Made by a program: the position numbers and the translations under genes. A stretch of DNA of 60,251 nucleotides from Centipeda periodontii DSM 2778 (GTDB taxonomy: Bacteria; Bacillota; Negativicutes; Selenomonadales; Selenomonadaceae). The first letter of the stretch is position 1. Each line of letters starts with the position of its first letter. The stretch lies in contig NZ_GL892076.1 in the NCBI RefSeq assembly GCF_000213975.1, positions 633,550 to 693,800 on the forward strand, written 5' to 3'. The notes under the pieces are model-generated. The model was not told where the DNA came from, did no database searches, and saw only the letters and a program-made list of their open reading frames with translations. Shown one piece after another: positions 1 through 9,013 of this stretch.

Positions 1-1
1 T

Positions 2-475
2 ATCAACGAGGCATCGGAGCATGAAATCCTCGCACGATGCGCTTCTCTGAAGGCGTACAGCGCCTTTGTCGCGCAGGTGCGCGCTGCGGTTCGGGAAGGA
101 GTTGCGCTTGCCGCCGCCGTACCCGCAGCGATTCGCTATTGTATTGCACACAATTACTTGCCGGAATACTTCACAGAAAAGCAGGAAAAGGAGGTCTTTG
201 ACATGGTGAATTTCGAGTGGGACGAAGAACTGGCACGTCAGGTGCGTGCTGAGGAAGCGTGGGAGGATGGCATGGAGCGTGGAATGCAGCAGGGAATACA
301 GCAGGGAATGCAGCAGGGGATGCAGCAGGGAATGCAGCAGGGAATGCAGCAAGCCCTTGCCTCCTCCATTCGTAATCTGATGAAGAGCATGAATCTCTCC
401 GTGGAAAAGGCGATGGAGGCGTTGCAGATTCCAGCGGCAGAGCGTGCAAAGTATGCGGCGCTTGTCCGAGGGTAA
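2..475 (+). CDS. Rpn-family recombination-promoting nuclease/putative transposase, C-terminal part
   Basis: The frame is already open at the left edge and runs to TAA at 473-475, so only the last 157 residues are visible; the nuclease core would lie outside the window. What is seen is a helical region, an acidic/aromatic stretch (FEWDEELARQVRAEEAWEDG), six four-residue repeats of the type GMQQ, and a final helix LSVEKAMEALQIP followed by a basic end. Such a Q/G-rich spacer followed by an (A)MEALxIP tail is usual for Rpn/PD-(D/E)XK transposase-like proteins of Firmicutes. The family assignment rests on the tail only, because the catalytic residues cannot be checked. The gene is separate from the Ter cluster that follows 43 bases later. 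Confidence 0.7.
   Translation: MNEASEHEILARCASLKAYSAFVAQVRAAVREGVALAAAVPAAIRYCIAHNYLPEYFTEKQEKEVFDMVNFEWDEELARQVRAEEAWEDGMERGMQQGIQQGMQQGMQQGMQQGMQQALASSIRNLMKSMNLSVEKAMEALQIPAAERAKYAALVRG
281..352 (+). repeat. Six tandem 12-bp repeats inside the Rpn-like gene
   Basis: Six head-to-tail 12-base units (GGAATGCAGCAG and close variants) encode GMQQ/GIQQ repeats. The units stay in frame, so gain or loss of units changes only spacer length. Most units are identical, which suggests recent slippage. Confidence 0.9.
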
Positions 476-518
476 GCGAATGTTTGGAGTAACAAATGAT
501 TCTTTAGGAGGGATTTTT

Positions 519-1166
519 ATGGCGGACAATGGACGCAGACTTCCGGTGTATCTTCTTCTGGATTGTTCCGGATCGATGGCGGGGGAACCGATTGAGGCGG
601 TGCGGCAGGGGATCAAGGCGCTTCTCTCGGAACTTCGGGGCGACCCGCAGGCACTTGAGACGGCGTATCTGTCGGTCATCACCTTCGCGAGCCGCGTGCA
701 GCAGACGACGAAGCTGACGGAGCTGATGCTCTTCAAGGAGCCGCGCCTTGAGGCGGAGGGCTGCACGCTCATGGGCGGCGCGCTGAAGCTGCTCGCGGAA
801 TGCGTGCAGACGGAGGTGCGCAAGAATACGGAGACGCAGAAGGGCGACTGGCGGCCGCTCGTGTTCCTGCTGACGGACGGCAGCCCGACGGATGTGGAGG
901 ATTTCCGCACGGCAGCGGCCGAGGTGAAGGAGCTGAAGCTGGGCAACATCATCGCCTGTGCGGCGGGCGCGGATGCCGACACGAGCTATTTGAAGCAGGT
1001 GACGGACAATGTTCTGATGATGAACAATCTGTCCTCCGGTGATATGGCGAAGTTCTTCGCATGGGTGTCCAGCTCGATCAAGATGTCCTCGAAGAGTCTG
1101 GACGCGAAACCCGGCGCGCCGATCGAGCTGCCGCCTCCGCCGCAGGGCTTCACGGTCGTTCCCTGA
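519..1166 (+). CDS. vWA-domain protein, TerY-like
   Basis: A 215-residue von Willebrand factor A protein. The metal-ion-dependent adhesion site DxSxS is seen as D15-C-S17-G-S19, and a second conserved motif LLTDGSPTD lies near residue 125. The C-terminus is proline-rich (IELPPPPQG). The ATG at 519 is chosen over an upstream in-frame ATG at 444 because TTAGGAGGGA precedes it at proper spacing and 444 overlaps the previous gene. In Ter stress systems, TerY-type vWA proteins are encoded with a PP2C phosphatase and a kinase, and the next two genes are exactly these. Inference: a Mg2+/Ca2+-responsive adaptor in a phosphorylation switch. It is shorter than many vWA proteins and consists of little more than the domain. 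Confidence 0.88.
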   Translation: MADNGRRLPVYLLLDCSGSMAGEPIEAVRQGIKALLSELRGDPQALETAYLSVITFASRVQQTTKLTELMLFKEPRLEAEGCTLMGGALKLLAECVQTEVRKNTETQKGDWRPLVFLLTDGSPTDVEDFRTAAAEVKELKLGNIIACAAGADADTSYLKQVTDNVLMMNNLSSGDMAKFFAWVSSSIKMSSKSLDAKPGAPIELPPPPQGFTVVP

Positions 1167-1208
1167 CGGGATGTGCTGCGGACATAGGAAGGGGGCAGCG
1201 AGGTCTTG

Positions 1209-2729
1209 ATGGACACGCAGGAAACGCAGAAGGAGCCCGTCGCGGCGCAGACGAAGCCGTGGACGGATCTTTCGGATGCAGTGAAAACCGAAACGGCAGA
1301 ACCGTTGGCAGATATCCCCGCCGTACAGGAAACGGCAGAGGAAGACGCGGCTGCGGAGATGTCGGCAGCGGAGACTGCCGCAGCACCGCCGCCGCAGGAA
1401 GTGGCGACACCACCGGAAACGGAGGAACACGTCGCAGAAGTGCCGACGGACGGCTCTACCGCAGCGGAATCGGCAGTAGCGGAAACGGCCGCAGAGCCGC
1501 CCGGTGCGGAGGAGGCAGCGCCCCTCAGCGATGAGGAGGTGCTGGCACATACGGCGGCGCTTTGGGAGTATCATCCTGTCCCCGCAGATGAGCCGGATGC
1601 CGCGCCGGAATATCGTTCCGCAGCGATGCAGATCGGTGCGGCGGAGATGATCGCGGCGCGCGTGCGCGGCAAGAAGCACAAGCACGACGGCTCGAACTGC
1701 GACGACTGGTTTGCCGCCGTCCACGCAGAGGACATCGCCATCCTTGCCGTCTCCGACGGCGCGGGCTCGAAGCGTCTCTCGCGCGTCGGCGCACGTGCGG
1801 CGTCCGAGGCAGCCGTCGGCGCGGTTTATGCCGGTCTGCAGAGACTCCTGACGGCGCACGCGGAGCTGCGTACCGCCTGCGCCCTGCCGATGGAGGAGGC
1901 GGCGTTCGGGGATGCGTGCGCGCAGCTTGCCGGCATCCTGCACGAGGGCGTGTGCGCCGCGCGTGTCGCTGTCGAGTCGGCGTTCTATGAGCGCTGTGGC
2001 AGGGCGGCTTACAGAGACCTCCTCGGCAGGGATCCCGTCCTTGCGGATTTTGCGGCGACACTCCTCGTGACGCTTGCCGTGCCCGTTCCGGAGCGCGCGG
2101 AACTGCTCGTCCTCTCCTGCCAGATCGGGGACGGCATGACCGCCGCCGTGAACACGCACGCGGCATATGGCAGCGCGGTGAAGCTCCTCGGCAGACCCGA
2201 CAGCGGCGACTATGTGGGAGAGACGGATTTTCTCACGAGCGACGGCATGACGGACAGCGCCGCACTGCAGAACAGGACGCTCGTCTCGCGCGGGGCGTAC
2301 GATCTCCTGCTTACGATGACGGACGGCGTGGCGGACGACTATTTCAATGAACAGGAGCTGCACCGCCTGTACCTCGACCTTGCGCTGAACGGCATTCTCC
2401 CCGCAGCATCGGAGCAGACGATGTTCACGCGGGCGGAGGCCTGCCTCCTGCGCAGTCTGCCGAAGCCGACGGCGTTCCCGTGGGTCAACGACAAGACGGA
2501 GCAGGTCGCGTTGCAGTCCGCACAGCGTTGCTGCACCAGTGCGGGCTGCACGGTGGAAACGCTCTGGCAAAGTGCGCATGTGCTCCCCCTTGCCGCCGCA
2601 GATACGACGCTCGCGCGCGTTTCTGCGCCCGCGCAGCGCCTTGAGATCTGGCTGGACAACTACATGGCGCGCGGCTCGTTCGACGATCGGACGCTTGTGC
2701 TGCTCTCCATGGGTGCGGCGCATGTCTAG
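1209..2729 (+). CDS. PP2C-family serine/threonine phosphatase with acidic N-terminal tail
   Basis: A 506-residue protein. Residues 1 to about 135 are low-complexity, rich in A, E, T and P, and probably disordered. The rest is a PP2C fold: GSNCDDW near 160 and AVSDGAGSK around D183 supply metal-binding aspartates, and LTMTDGVADDYF near 370 is the late metal site motif. No membrane segment is seen. The start is ATG 1209 (TTG 1206 is adjacent in frame); GGAAGGGGG lies upstream. Its end overlaps the start of the kinase gene by 8 bases, so the two are translationally coupled. Known logic: vWA + PP2C + kinase triads of Ter operons make a reversible protein-phosphorylation module. The substrate is not visible. 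Confidence 0.85.
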   Translation: MDTQETQKEPVAAQTKPWTDLSDAVKTETAEPLADIPAVQETAEEDAAAEMSAAETAAAPPPQEVATPPETEEHVAEVPTDGSTAAESAVAETAAEPPGAEEAAPLSDEEVLAHTAALWEYHPVPADEPDAAPEYRSAAMQIGAAEMIAARVRGKKHKHDGSNCDDWFAAVHAEDIAILAVSDGAGSKRLSRVGARAASEAAVGAVYAGLQRLLTAHAELRTACALPMEEAAFGDACAQLAGILHEGVCAARVAVESAFYERCGRAAYRDLLGRDPVLADFAATLLVTLAVPVPERAELLVLSCQIGDGMTAAVNTHAAYGSAVKLLGRPDSGDYVGETDFLTSDGMTDSAALQNRTLVSRGAYDLLLTMTDGVADDYFNEQELHRLYLDLALNGILPAASEQTMFTRAEACLLRSLPKPTAFPWVNDKTEQVALQSAQRCCTSAGCTVETLWQSAHVLPLAAADTTLARVSAPAQRLEIWLDNYMARGSFDDRTLVLLSMGAAHV

Positions 2730-4182
2730 GCGTGCCGAGGCCGTCCTCAAGGACGGCAGGAGGCTCCCCTACATCATCACGGACAATCCGCCGCAGGGCG
2801 GGATGAAATACACCTACTTCGCGCCGGACCGCTCCTATGTCGTGCAGTTCTTCCACGATCCCGACGTGGTCGATGCGGCACTGCACGACCGCCTCACGGC
2901 GATCATCGGCCGCTACAATCCGACGCTCTCGGAGGAGGAGGGCGGTGCGCGCGGCAATACGCAGGAGGCGGCGGCGTACTTTTCGGAGCTGTTCTGTTGG
3001 CCGGTGGCAGTTGTTACTGACCCGGAGTTCGGCATTGTCTGCCCCACCTATCCGAAGAAGTTTTTCTTCGGCGCGGGCGCGTCGTCTGCGCTCGACCTTG
3101 CGGGCAAGGACAAGAAGGGGAACTGGTTCACGGGGCGTGTGCGTCGGTATCTTGCACCGCAGGAACTTGGAAATTTTCAGACGATGCTGCGCCTGTCCAT
3201 CTCGCTTGCGCGCGCCGTGCGCCGCATGCATCAGGCGGGGCTGGCACACTCTGACCTCTCGTGCAACAATGTCCTCATCGACCCTGTGAGCGGCAGCTGC
3301 GTTGTCATCGACATCGACTCGCTCGTCGTGCCGGGGCTGTATCCGCCCGAGGTGGCGGGGACAAGGGGCTATATCGCGCCCGAGGTGCTCGCCGCGCTGG
3401 ATCTCCCCCCGGGCGATGCGCGCCGTGCCGCGCCGGGGCTTTTGACCGATCTCTTCGCTCTGCCCGTACTGCTCTATCAGTATCTCCTGAAGCGTCACCC
3501 GCTTGAGGGCCCGAAGAACTACGATCTGCCCGCCGAGGAGGCGGATTTCCTGATCTACGGGCCAAAGGCACTCTTTGCCGAACACCCGACCGACCACAGC
3601 AATCGTCCTGCCGATCTGCGCGTGACGATCCGCGATCTCGGCCCATATCTCGAAAAGCTCTTCCTGCGCGCCTTTGTGGACGGGCTGCACGACCCGGAGG
3701 CACGCCCCTCGGCGCTCGAGTGGGAAAAGGCGCTCGTGCGGACGTGGGATCTCCTGCAGCCGTGTGCGGCGGACTGCAAGGAGAAATTCTTCGTCCTGCA
3801 CGACACGGCGCATCCGTGCTGCCCCTTCTGCGGTACGTCCGTCCCCGATCGCCGCGTACTGCACCTCACGCGTATGCGCCGCGTGCGCGGCAAGGCGGGG
3901 CAGTGGATCGCGGCGGGGACGCTGAACGTCTACGATGGGCTGCCGCTCTTCTCGTGGCATTTCTCCGACCACGTATTCCCCGATGAAAAGGCGCAGGACC
4001 GCACGGTGCAGGCATATCTCTCGCGGAAAAACGGTACGTGGCATCTCGTGAACAGCGCGATGGATACGCTGTGTAGCGGCACGGGGGAACGGATTCTGCG
4101 CGGCAGTGCGCTGCCCCTTGCGCCCGGCACGCTCTTCGGCACATGGACCGAGGATACAGGCGTGCTTTGGACGTGCGAATGA
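2722..4182 (+). CDS. Serine/threonine protein kinase-like protein with zinc-finger-like tail
   Basis: A 486-residue protein with a eukaryote-like kinase fold. The catalytic loop reads HSDLSCNNVL (H176-x-D178, N at the metal position) and the DFG equivalent is DIDS at 197-200. It is followed by GTRGYIAPEV, the activation-segment and APE-like motif. A glycine-rich loop is not obvious, so ATP binding may be atypical. Downstream, CCPFCG near 370 pairs with a preceding Cys as a small zinc-ribbon candidate. The start at ATG 2722 overlaps the phosphatase gene. It is the third member of the vWA-PP2C-kinase triad heading the Ter region. Promoter elements appear only after it, so the triad is likely one transcript that ends before the ATPase. 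Confidence 0.85.
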   Translation: MSRRAEAVLKDGRRLPYIITDNPPQGGMKYTYFAPDRSYVVQFFHDPDVVDAALHDRLTAIIGRYNPTLSEEEGGARGNTQEAAAYFSELFCWPVAVVTDPEFGIVCPTYPKKFFFGAGASSALDLAGKDKKGNWFTGRVRRYLAPQELGNFQTMLRLSISLARAVRRMHQAGLAHSDLSCNNVLIDPVSGSCVVIDIDSLVVPGLYPPEVAGTRGYIAPEVLAALDLPPGDARRAAPGLLTDLFALPVLLYQYLLKRHPLEGPKNYDLPAEEADFLIYGPKALFAEHPTDHSNRPADLRVTIRDLGPYLEKLFLRAFVDGLHDPEARPSALEWEKALVRTWDLLQPCAADCKEKFFVLHDTAHPCCPFCGTSVPDRRVLHLTRMRRVRGKAGQWIAAGTLNVYDGLPLFSWHFSDHVFPDEKAQDRTVQAYLSRKNGTWHLVNSAMDTLCSGTGERILRGSALPLAPGTLFGTWTEDTGVLWTCE

Positions 4183-4186
4183 GGGC

Positions 4187-4214
4187 TTGACCGCACGGAA
4201 TTTCATGGTACAAT
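4187..4214 (+). promoter_or_regulatory. Sigma-70-type promoter for the calcium ATPase gene
   Basis: TTGACC (4187-4192) and TACAAT (4209-4214) are separated by 16 bases and start 4 bases after the kinase stop codon. The ATPase therefore has its own promoter. AAGGAGAA before 4262 is the ribosome site. Confidence 0.6.
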
Positions 4215-4261
4215 GAAAAGGCTTTTGAAGAAAATTAGAAAAAGACAAAAGGAGAACGCGT

Positions 4262-6898
4262 ATGAAGATTCAAGGCCTGTCAGAGGAGGCAGTGCGCGCC
4301 GCGCGTGAGCAGTACGGCACGAACGCGCTCACGGAGCAGACGAGCGAGGGGTTCTGGGAGAAGCTCAAGGGGAATTTCAACGATCCCATCATCAAGATCC
4401 TCTGCGTCGCGCTCGGCATCAACGTGATCTTTGCCTTCATGGGGCAGGTCGCGTGGTACGAGTCCGTGGGCATCGCACTCGCGGTCATCCTCGCCACATC
4501 CGTTGCGACGTACTCCGAATACCAGAACGAGAACGCCTTTCAGAAATTGCAGGAGGAGGCCTCGCTCATCAAATGCAAGGTCTACCGCAGCGGCGTGCTG
4601 ACGGAGATCCCCATTGACGAGATCGTCATGGGCGACTACGTCCTTCTGCAGACGGGCGACAAGATCCCGGCGGACGGCGTCATCTGCGAGGGAACGATCC
4701 AAGTCGACCAATCCGTTCTGAACGGGGAGGCGAAGGAGGCGACCAAGACCCCTGCGACGGAGGGCGATACGGAGGCGGAGCAGAGTGCAGACTTCCTCCA
4801 TCCGCACAAGGCGTTCCGCGGCTCTGTCGTCTGCGACGGAAATGCCGTGGTGCGGACGACGACGCTCGGCGACAAGACCTTCTACGGGCAGATCGCGGGC
4901 GAACTGCAGGGAGATGACGACCGCGACACGCCGCTCAAGCTCAAGCTCTCGACGCTCGCGGGGCAGATCAGCAATTTCGGCTACATCGGCGGCGTCGCGA
5001 TCGCGATCGCCTTTATGTTCCAGCGCCTCGTGATCCACAACGGCTTCGAGATGGCGCGCATCATGGCGTACTGCTCGAACTGGCTGGTCGTCGTCAACGA
5101 CCTCGTGGAGGCGGTTATGCTCGCCGTCATCATCATCGTGGTTGCCGTGCCCGAGGGGCTGCCGCTGATGATCGCGATTGTCTCGGCGCAGAACATGGGC
5201 AAGATGCTGAAGGACAACGTCCTCGTTCGCAAGATCTCGGGAATTGAGACGGCGGGCAGCCTGAACATCCTCTTCAGTGACAAGACGGGCACGATCACGA
5301 AGGGGCAGCTCGAGGCGGTCGCCTTCATTGACGGCACGGGCAGGGAGTACACTGCCTATACGGATCTGGGCGCGGGGCTGCAGAACCTTGTCAATCTGAG
5401 CGTGCGCTACAATACGAGCGCCGTCATCAACGACGCTCAGGCGGTCGGCGGCAACGCGACGGAGCGCGCGATCTTCGGCTTCGTCGCGGGCGCCAGCGCG
5501 GAGATGGACGCGACGGTCCGTCAGACGGTGCCCTTCAACAGCAAGAACAAATACTCCCTGACCGAGGTCACGGGCACATACGATGTGACGCTCGCCAAGG
5601 GCGCGCCGGAAAAGCTCCTCGCGCTCTGCGATGCCTACTACGATGAGAGCGGCAGGAAGAAGCCGCTGACGGATACCGCGCCGATCACGGCGACGATCGA
5701 CCGCCTTGCCGCGCGTGCCATCCGCGTTCTGGCGCTCGCCGTCTACGAGGGGGCGATTCCCGCAGACGGGACGCTGCCGACGGGCGGGCTTGTCTTCGTC
5801 GGCGCGGTCGGGATCCGCGACGAGGTGCGCCCCGAGTCCGTCGAGGCGATCGCGCGCGTGCACAGCGCGGGCGTGCAGGTCGTCATGATCACGGGCGACC
5901 GGCAGGATACGGCGACGGCGATTGCGCGCGAGGCAAAGCTCCTCGAACGCCCCGACGATGTCGTCATGACCTCGGACGAGCTGGCAACGCTCAGCGACGA
6001 GGAGGTCAAGGCGCTCCTGCCGCGTCTGCGCGTCGTGGCGCGCGCCCTGCCGACGGACAAGAGCCGCCTCGTGCGCCTCGCGCAGGAGATGAACCTCGTC
6101 GTCGGCATGACGGGCGACGGCGTGAACGACTCGCCCGCGCTGCGGCGTGCCGATGTCGGCTTCGCGATGGGCGGCGGCACGGAGGTCGCGAAGGAGGCGA
6201 GCGAGATCGTCATCCTCGACGACAACTTCAAGTCGATCGGCCGCGCCATCCTCTATGGCCGCACGATCTACAACAGCATCCGCAAGTTCATCATCTTCCA
6301 GCTGACGATCAACGTCGCCGCCGTCCTCATCTCCTTTGCCTCGCCGCTGCTCGGCATGGAGAACCCGCTGTCCATCACGCAGTTCCTCTGGATCAACCTC
6401 GTCATGGATACGCTGGCGGCACTCGCCTTTGGCGGTGAGCCGGCACTGCGCCGCTATATGGATGAGAAACCGAAACGGCGCGATGAGAACATCATCAGCC
6501 GCTATATGGTGTCCTCGATCGGTGTCGGTTCACTCTGGTGCTTCGGCACGAGCCTCTTCTTCCTCATGAGCGGCACGGCACACAGCTATTTCCGCCCCGA
6601 TGCCGACAATCTCTATCTCCTGACGGGCTACTTCGCCTTCTTCATCTTTATGGCGGTATTCAACGCGTTCAACGCGCGTACGGATGAAAAGAATCTCTTC
6701 GACAATATTTCTGAGAACAAGGGCTTTTTGCGCGTGATGGGTCTCATCGTCGTCGTGCAGGTGCTCATGATCTACTTTGGCGGCGTGATCCTGCGCTGCT
6801 ACGGCCTGACGCTGACGGAGTGGGGCTTCGTGCTCGCCCTCGCGTTCACCATTGTGCCGGTCGATCTCGTCCGCAAGGCGATCGTCGGTAAAGGTTAA
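4262..6898 (+). CDS. Calcium-translocating P-type ATPase, PMCA type
   Basis: An 878-residue P2-type cation pump of usual length. Seen: an N-terminal cytoplasmic segment, the first membrane pair, the TGE-equivalent (NGEAKE) of the actuator domain, the M4 ion-site motif VAVPEGLPLMIA, the phosphorylated aspartate D340 in SDKTGTITKG, the nucleotide-domain KGAPEK, the hinge MTGDGVNDSPA, and the M6 motif NLVMDTLAALAFGGEP with the N and D expected of Ca2+ pumps. It exports or sequesters calcium at the cytoplasmic membrane. TerD-domain proteins are known to bind Ca2+, so a calcium pump between the phospho-switch genes and the TerD genes fits a shared calcium or metal stress role (inference). Confidence 0.93.
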   Translation: MKIQGLSEEAVRAAREQYGTNALTEQTSEGFWEKLKGNFNDPIIKILCVALGINVIFAFMGQVAWYESVGIALAVILATSVATYSEYQNENAFQKLQEEASLIKCKVYRSGVLTEIPIDEIVMGDYVLLQTGDKIPADGVICEGTIQVDQSVLNGEAKEATKTPATEGDTEAEQSADFLHPHKAFRGSVVCDGNAVVRTTTLGDKTFYGQIAGELQGDDDRDTPLKLKLSTLAGQISNFGYIGGVAIAIAFMFQRLVIHNGFEMARIMAYCSNWLVVVNDLVEAVMLAVIIIVVAVPEGLPLMIAIVSAQNMGKMLKDNVLVRKISGIETAGSLNILFSDKTGTITKGQLEAVAFIDGTGREYTAYTDLGAGLQNLVNLSVRYNTSAVINDAQAVGGNATERAIFGFVAGASAEMDATVRQTVPFNSKNKYSLTEVTGTYDVTLAKGAPEKLLALCDAYYDESGRKKPLTDTAPITATIDRLAARAIRVLALAVYEGAIPADGTLPTGGLVFVGAVGIRDEVRPESVEAIARVHSAGVQVVMITGDRQDTATAIAREAKLLERPDDVVMTSDELATLSDEEVKALLPRLRVVARALPTDKSRLVRLAQEMNLVVGMTGDGVNDSPALRRADVGFAMGGGTEVAKEASEIVILDDNFKSIGRAILYGRTIYNSIRKFIIFQLTINVAAVLISFASPLLGMENPLSITQFLWINLVMDTLAALAFGGEPALRRYMDEKPKRRDENIISRYMVSSIGVGSLWCFGTSLFFLMSGTAHSYFRPDADNLYLLTGYFAFFIFMAVFNAFNARTDEKNLFDNISENKGFLRVMGLIVVVQVLMIYFGGVILRCYGLTLTEWGFVLALAFTIVPVDLVRKAIVGKG

Positions 6899-6903
6899 TT
6901 TGG

Positions 6904-6934
6904 AAGCGCTGATAAGATGATTTATCGGCGCTTT
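6904..6934 (+). terminator. Hairpin after the calcium ATPase gene
   Basis: AAGCGCTGATAA pairs with TTATCGGCGCTT (one G-U), starting 6 bases after the stop codon. The T tract is weak (TTTCGTTGT), so termination may be partial. Confidence 0.55.
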
Positions 6935-6960
6935 CGTTGTATATGGAATGGAGGATTTGT

Positions 6961-8211
6961 ATGGAGCGCATCCACAAGGGACAGAAAACAGACCTCACCA
7001 AGAAGTGGCCGAATCTTCGCCGCGTGCGTGTCGGCATGGGATGGCAGACGGGCGCAGCCCCCGAGGTCGATACCGCCGTCTTCCTGCTTGGCGCAGACGG
7101 CAGAGCGGCGGGCGATGAGGACTTCGTATTCTACGGGAATCCGCGCCATCGGACGGGCGCGGTCGAGCATCGGGACGGCACTGCGGGCGGCGATCGGCAG
7201 GAGGTGGAGGTCGATCTTGCCGCCCTGCCGGCGGAGATTCAGAAACTCGCGTTCACAGCGACGATTTACGAGGCGGAGCAGAGGCGGCAGAACTTCGGGC
7301 AGGTCGCGGGCGCGTACATTCGCCTCGTCGATGCGGAAAGCGGCACGGAGCTGCTACGCTATGAGCTGGGCAGCGATTTCTCCGTGGAGACGGCGATCGT
7401 CGTCGGGGAGATCTACCGCTACAAGGGGGACTGGAAGTTCAATGCCGTCGGCGCGGGCTTTCGTGGAGGACTCGCCGCACTCTGCGGGAACTTCGGCATC
7501 GAGGTGAGCGCGGGAGAGGGCGCGGCTGCTCCGCCGCATCCCGCACCGCCGCGCCCCGCGCCCGTGCCGACACCTGCGCCCCCACCGCCGCCCCCGGCAC
7601 CGCCCAAGAAGGTGGAGCTGCGCAAGGGGCAGAAGGTCAGCCTCACGAAGGGCAGCGGCGGCCTCGGAGAGATCTCCATCAACCTCAACTGGAACCAGCA
7701 TCCGAGAAAGAAGAGCGGCGGCTTCCTCTCCTCCCTCTTCGGCAGCGACGGCATCGACCTCGACCTCGGCTGCCTGTATGAGCTGCAGGACGGGGACAGC
7801 GGCTGCGTGCAGGCGCTCGGCAATGCGTTCGGCAGCCTCTCGCATCGGCCGTGGATCGCGCTCGACGGCGACGACCGCACGGGCGCGAGCGCGGGCGGCG
7901 AGACGCTGCGCGTCAATGGGCAGATGGTGTCGAAGATCCGCCGCATCCTCGTCTACACCTTCATCTACGAGGGCGTTGCGAACTGGCAGGAGGCGGACGG
8001 CGTCGTCACGGTACGATGCCCGGGCAGCCCCGACATCATCGTACGCATGGACGAGTACGGCTCTGCGCAGGGGATGTGCGCCATCGCCATGTTCGAGAGC
8101 CATGGCGGCACGCTGAGTGTCGAGAAGCTCGTGCGCTTCTTCCCCGGGCACGAACATTTGGATCGGGCATACAACTGGGGGCTGCGCTGGACGGCGGGAT
8201 CGAAGGACTGA
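6961..8211 (+). CDS. Two-domain TerD/TerA-family protein with proline-rich linker
   Basis: A 416-residue protein. Residues 1-185 form a TerD domain: IHKGQKTDLTK start, DEDFVFYGNP, the EQRRQNFGQV helix motif, FSVETAIVVGEIYRY, and an end like KFNAVGAGF. A linker of about 35 residues is almost only P, A and K. Residues 220-416 form a second, more divergent domain (LRKGQKVSLTKG start) with a loop GGFLSSLFGSDG, resembling TerA more than TerD. The acidic metal motif FDLD of classical TerD is replaced by VDTAVF in the first domain. The ATG at 6961 is preceded by GGAGG; an upstream in-frame ATG at 6937 lacks one. Likely cytoplasmic or membrane-associated; no signal peptide. Confidence 0.88.
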   Translation: MERIHKGQKTDLTKKWPNLRRVRVGMGWQTGAAPEVDTAVFLLGADGRAAGDEDFVFYGNPRHRTGAVEHRDGTAGGDRQEVEVDLAALPAEIQKLAFTATIYEAEQRRQNFGQVAGAYIRLVDAESGTELLRYELGSDFSVETAIVVGEIYRYKGDWKFNAVGAGFRGGLAALCGNFGIEVSAGEGAAAPPHPAPPRPAPVPTPAPPPPPPAPPKKVELRKGQKVSLTKGSGGLGEISINLNWNQHPRKKSGGFLSSLFGSDGIDLDLGCLYELQDGDSGCVQALGNAFGSLSHRPWIALDGDDRTGASAGGETLRVNGQMVSKIRRILVYTFIYEGVANWQEADGVVTVRCPGSPDIIVRMDEYGSAQGMCAIAMFESHGGTLSVEKLVRFFPGHEHLDRAYNWGLRWTAGSKD

Positions 8212-8346
8212 CCCTGCGGTGTTTTACAAAAAGTCAAAATTTTTCTTTACGCGATGCAGGAAAAACACGCGATTAAGTCGAATTGTTTCTAAAGTAATCA
8301 TATATGAAACTTGTCCCGCAGAAAGCGGGCACAGAGGAGGAATGGT

Positions 8347-8952
8347 ATGGGCGTAAATTTGCAAAAGGGACAGAAGGTCAGCCTCAAGAAGGAGAACGGG
8401 CAGGCGCTCACGCGCATCTGCGTCGGACTGGGCTGGGATCCCGCCGTGCAGGAGAAGAAGAGCGGCGGTTTTCTCGGCTCCCTCTTCGGCGGCAGCACGG
8501 AGGACGTCGACTGCGATGCGAGCGTATTCGTCTGCCGCGCGGGGCATCTGAGTTCCGTCGACGACATCGTCTATTTCGGCAATCTCACGCATAGTTCCGG
8601 CGCTGTCCGGCACACGGGCGATAATCTGACGGGCGAGGGTGAGGGGGATGACGAGCAGATCCTCGTCGATCTGCCGAGCGTACCCGAGGCGTATGACAAG
8701 CTCGTCTTCGTCGTCAACATCTACGATGCCGTATCGCGCAAGCAGGATTTTGGCATGATCGCGAACGCCTTCATCCGCATCTGCGATGACCACGGCGAGT
8801 TCTGCCGCTACAACCTGTCCGACAGCTATGCCGGCATGACGGCGCTGATCTTCGGCGAGATCTACCGGCATAACGGGGAGTGGAAGTTTAACGCCATCGG
8901 ACAGGGAACGAAGGATCCGGGGCTGCACGAGCTGGCAAAGCGCTTCCAGTGA
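8347..8952 (+). CDS. TerD-family protein with GGFLGSLFGG loop
   Basis: A 201-residue TerD-like protein starting NLQKGQKVSLKK. It shares with the previous gene the inserted loop KKSGGFL-SLFGG. The metal motif is DVDCDAS (FDLDAS in canonical paralogs), followed by [29 protein letters not shown] and the C-terminal [20 protein letters not shown] 8347 follows GAGGAGG; an upstream in-frame ATG at 8311 has no ribosome site. Known: TerD domains bind Ca2+ through conserved acidic residues. The Cys substitutions near the site suggest a different metal preference (inference). Confidence 0.88.
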   Translation: MGVNLQKGQKVSLKKENGQALTRICVGLGWDPAVQEKKSGGFLGSLFGGSTEDVDCDASVFVCRAGHLSSVDDIVYFGNLTHSSGAVRHTGDNLTGEGEGDDEQILVDLPSVPEAYDKLVFVVNIYDAVSRKQDFGMIANAFIRICDDHGEFCRYNLSDSYAGMTALIFGEIYRHNGEWKFNAIGQGTKDPGLHELAKRFQ

Positions 8953-9013
8953 GAGATCATGCCCCGCGGGGCTGATATAGCATGGACATCGTTCAGAGTA
9001 TAGGAGGATCAGC

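Noticed and set aside
281-352. Tandem 12-bp repeats as CRISPR or regulatory array
   Set aside because: Units are contiguous, in frame and encode GMQQ; they are a protein spacer.
504-2750. 748-codon minus-strand open frame opposite the vWA and phosphatase genes
   Set aside because: Arg-rich shadow with no motif; the plus-strand genes are coupled and have signature residues.
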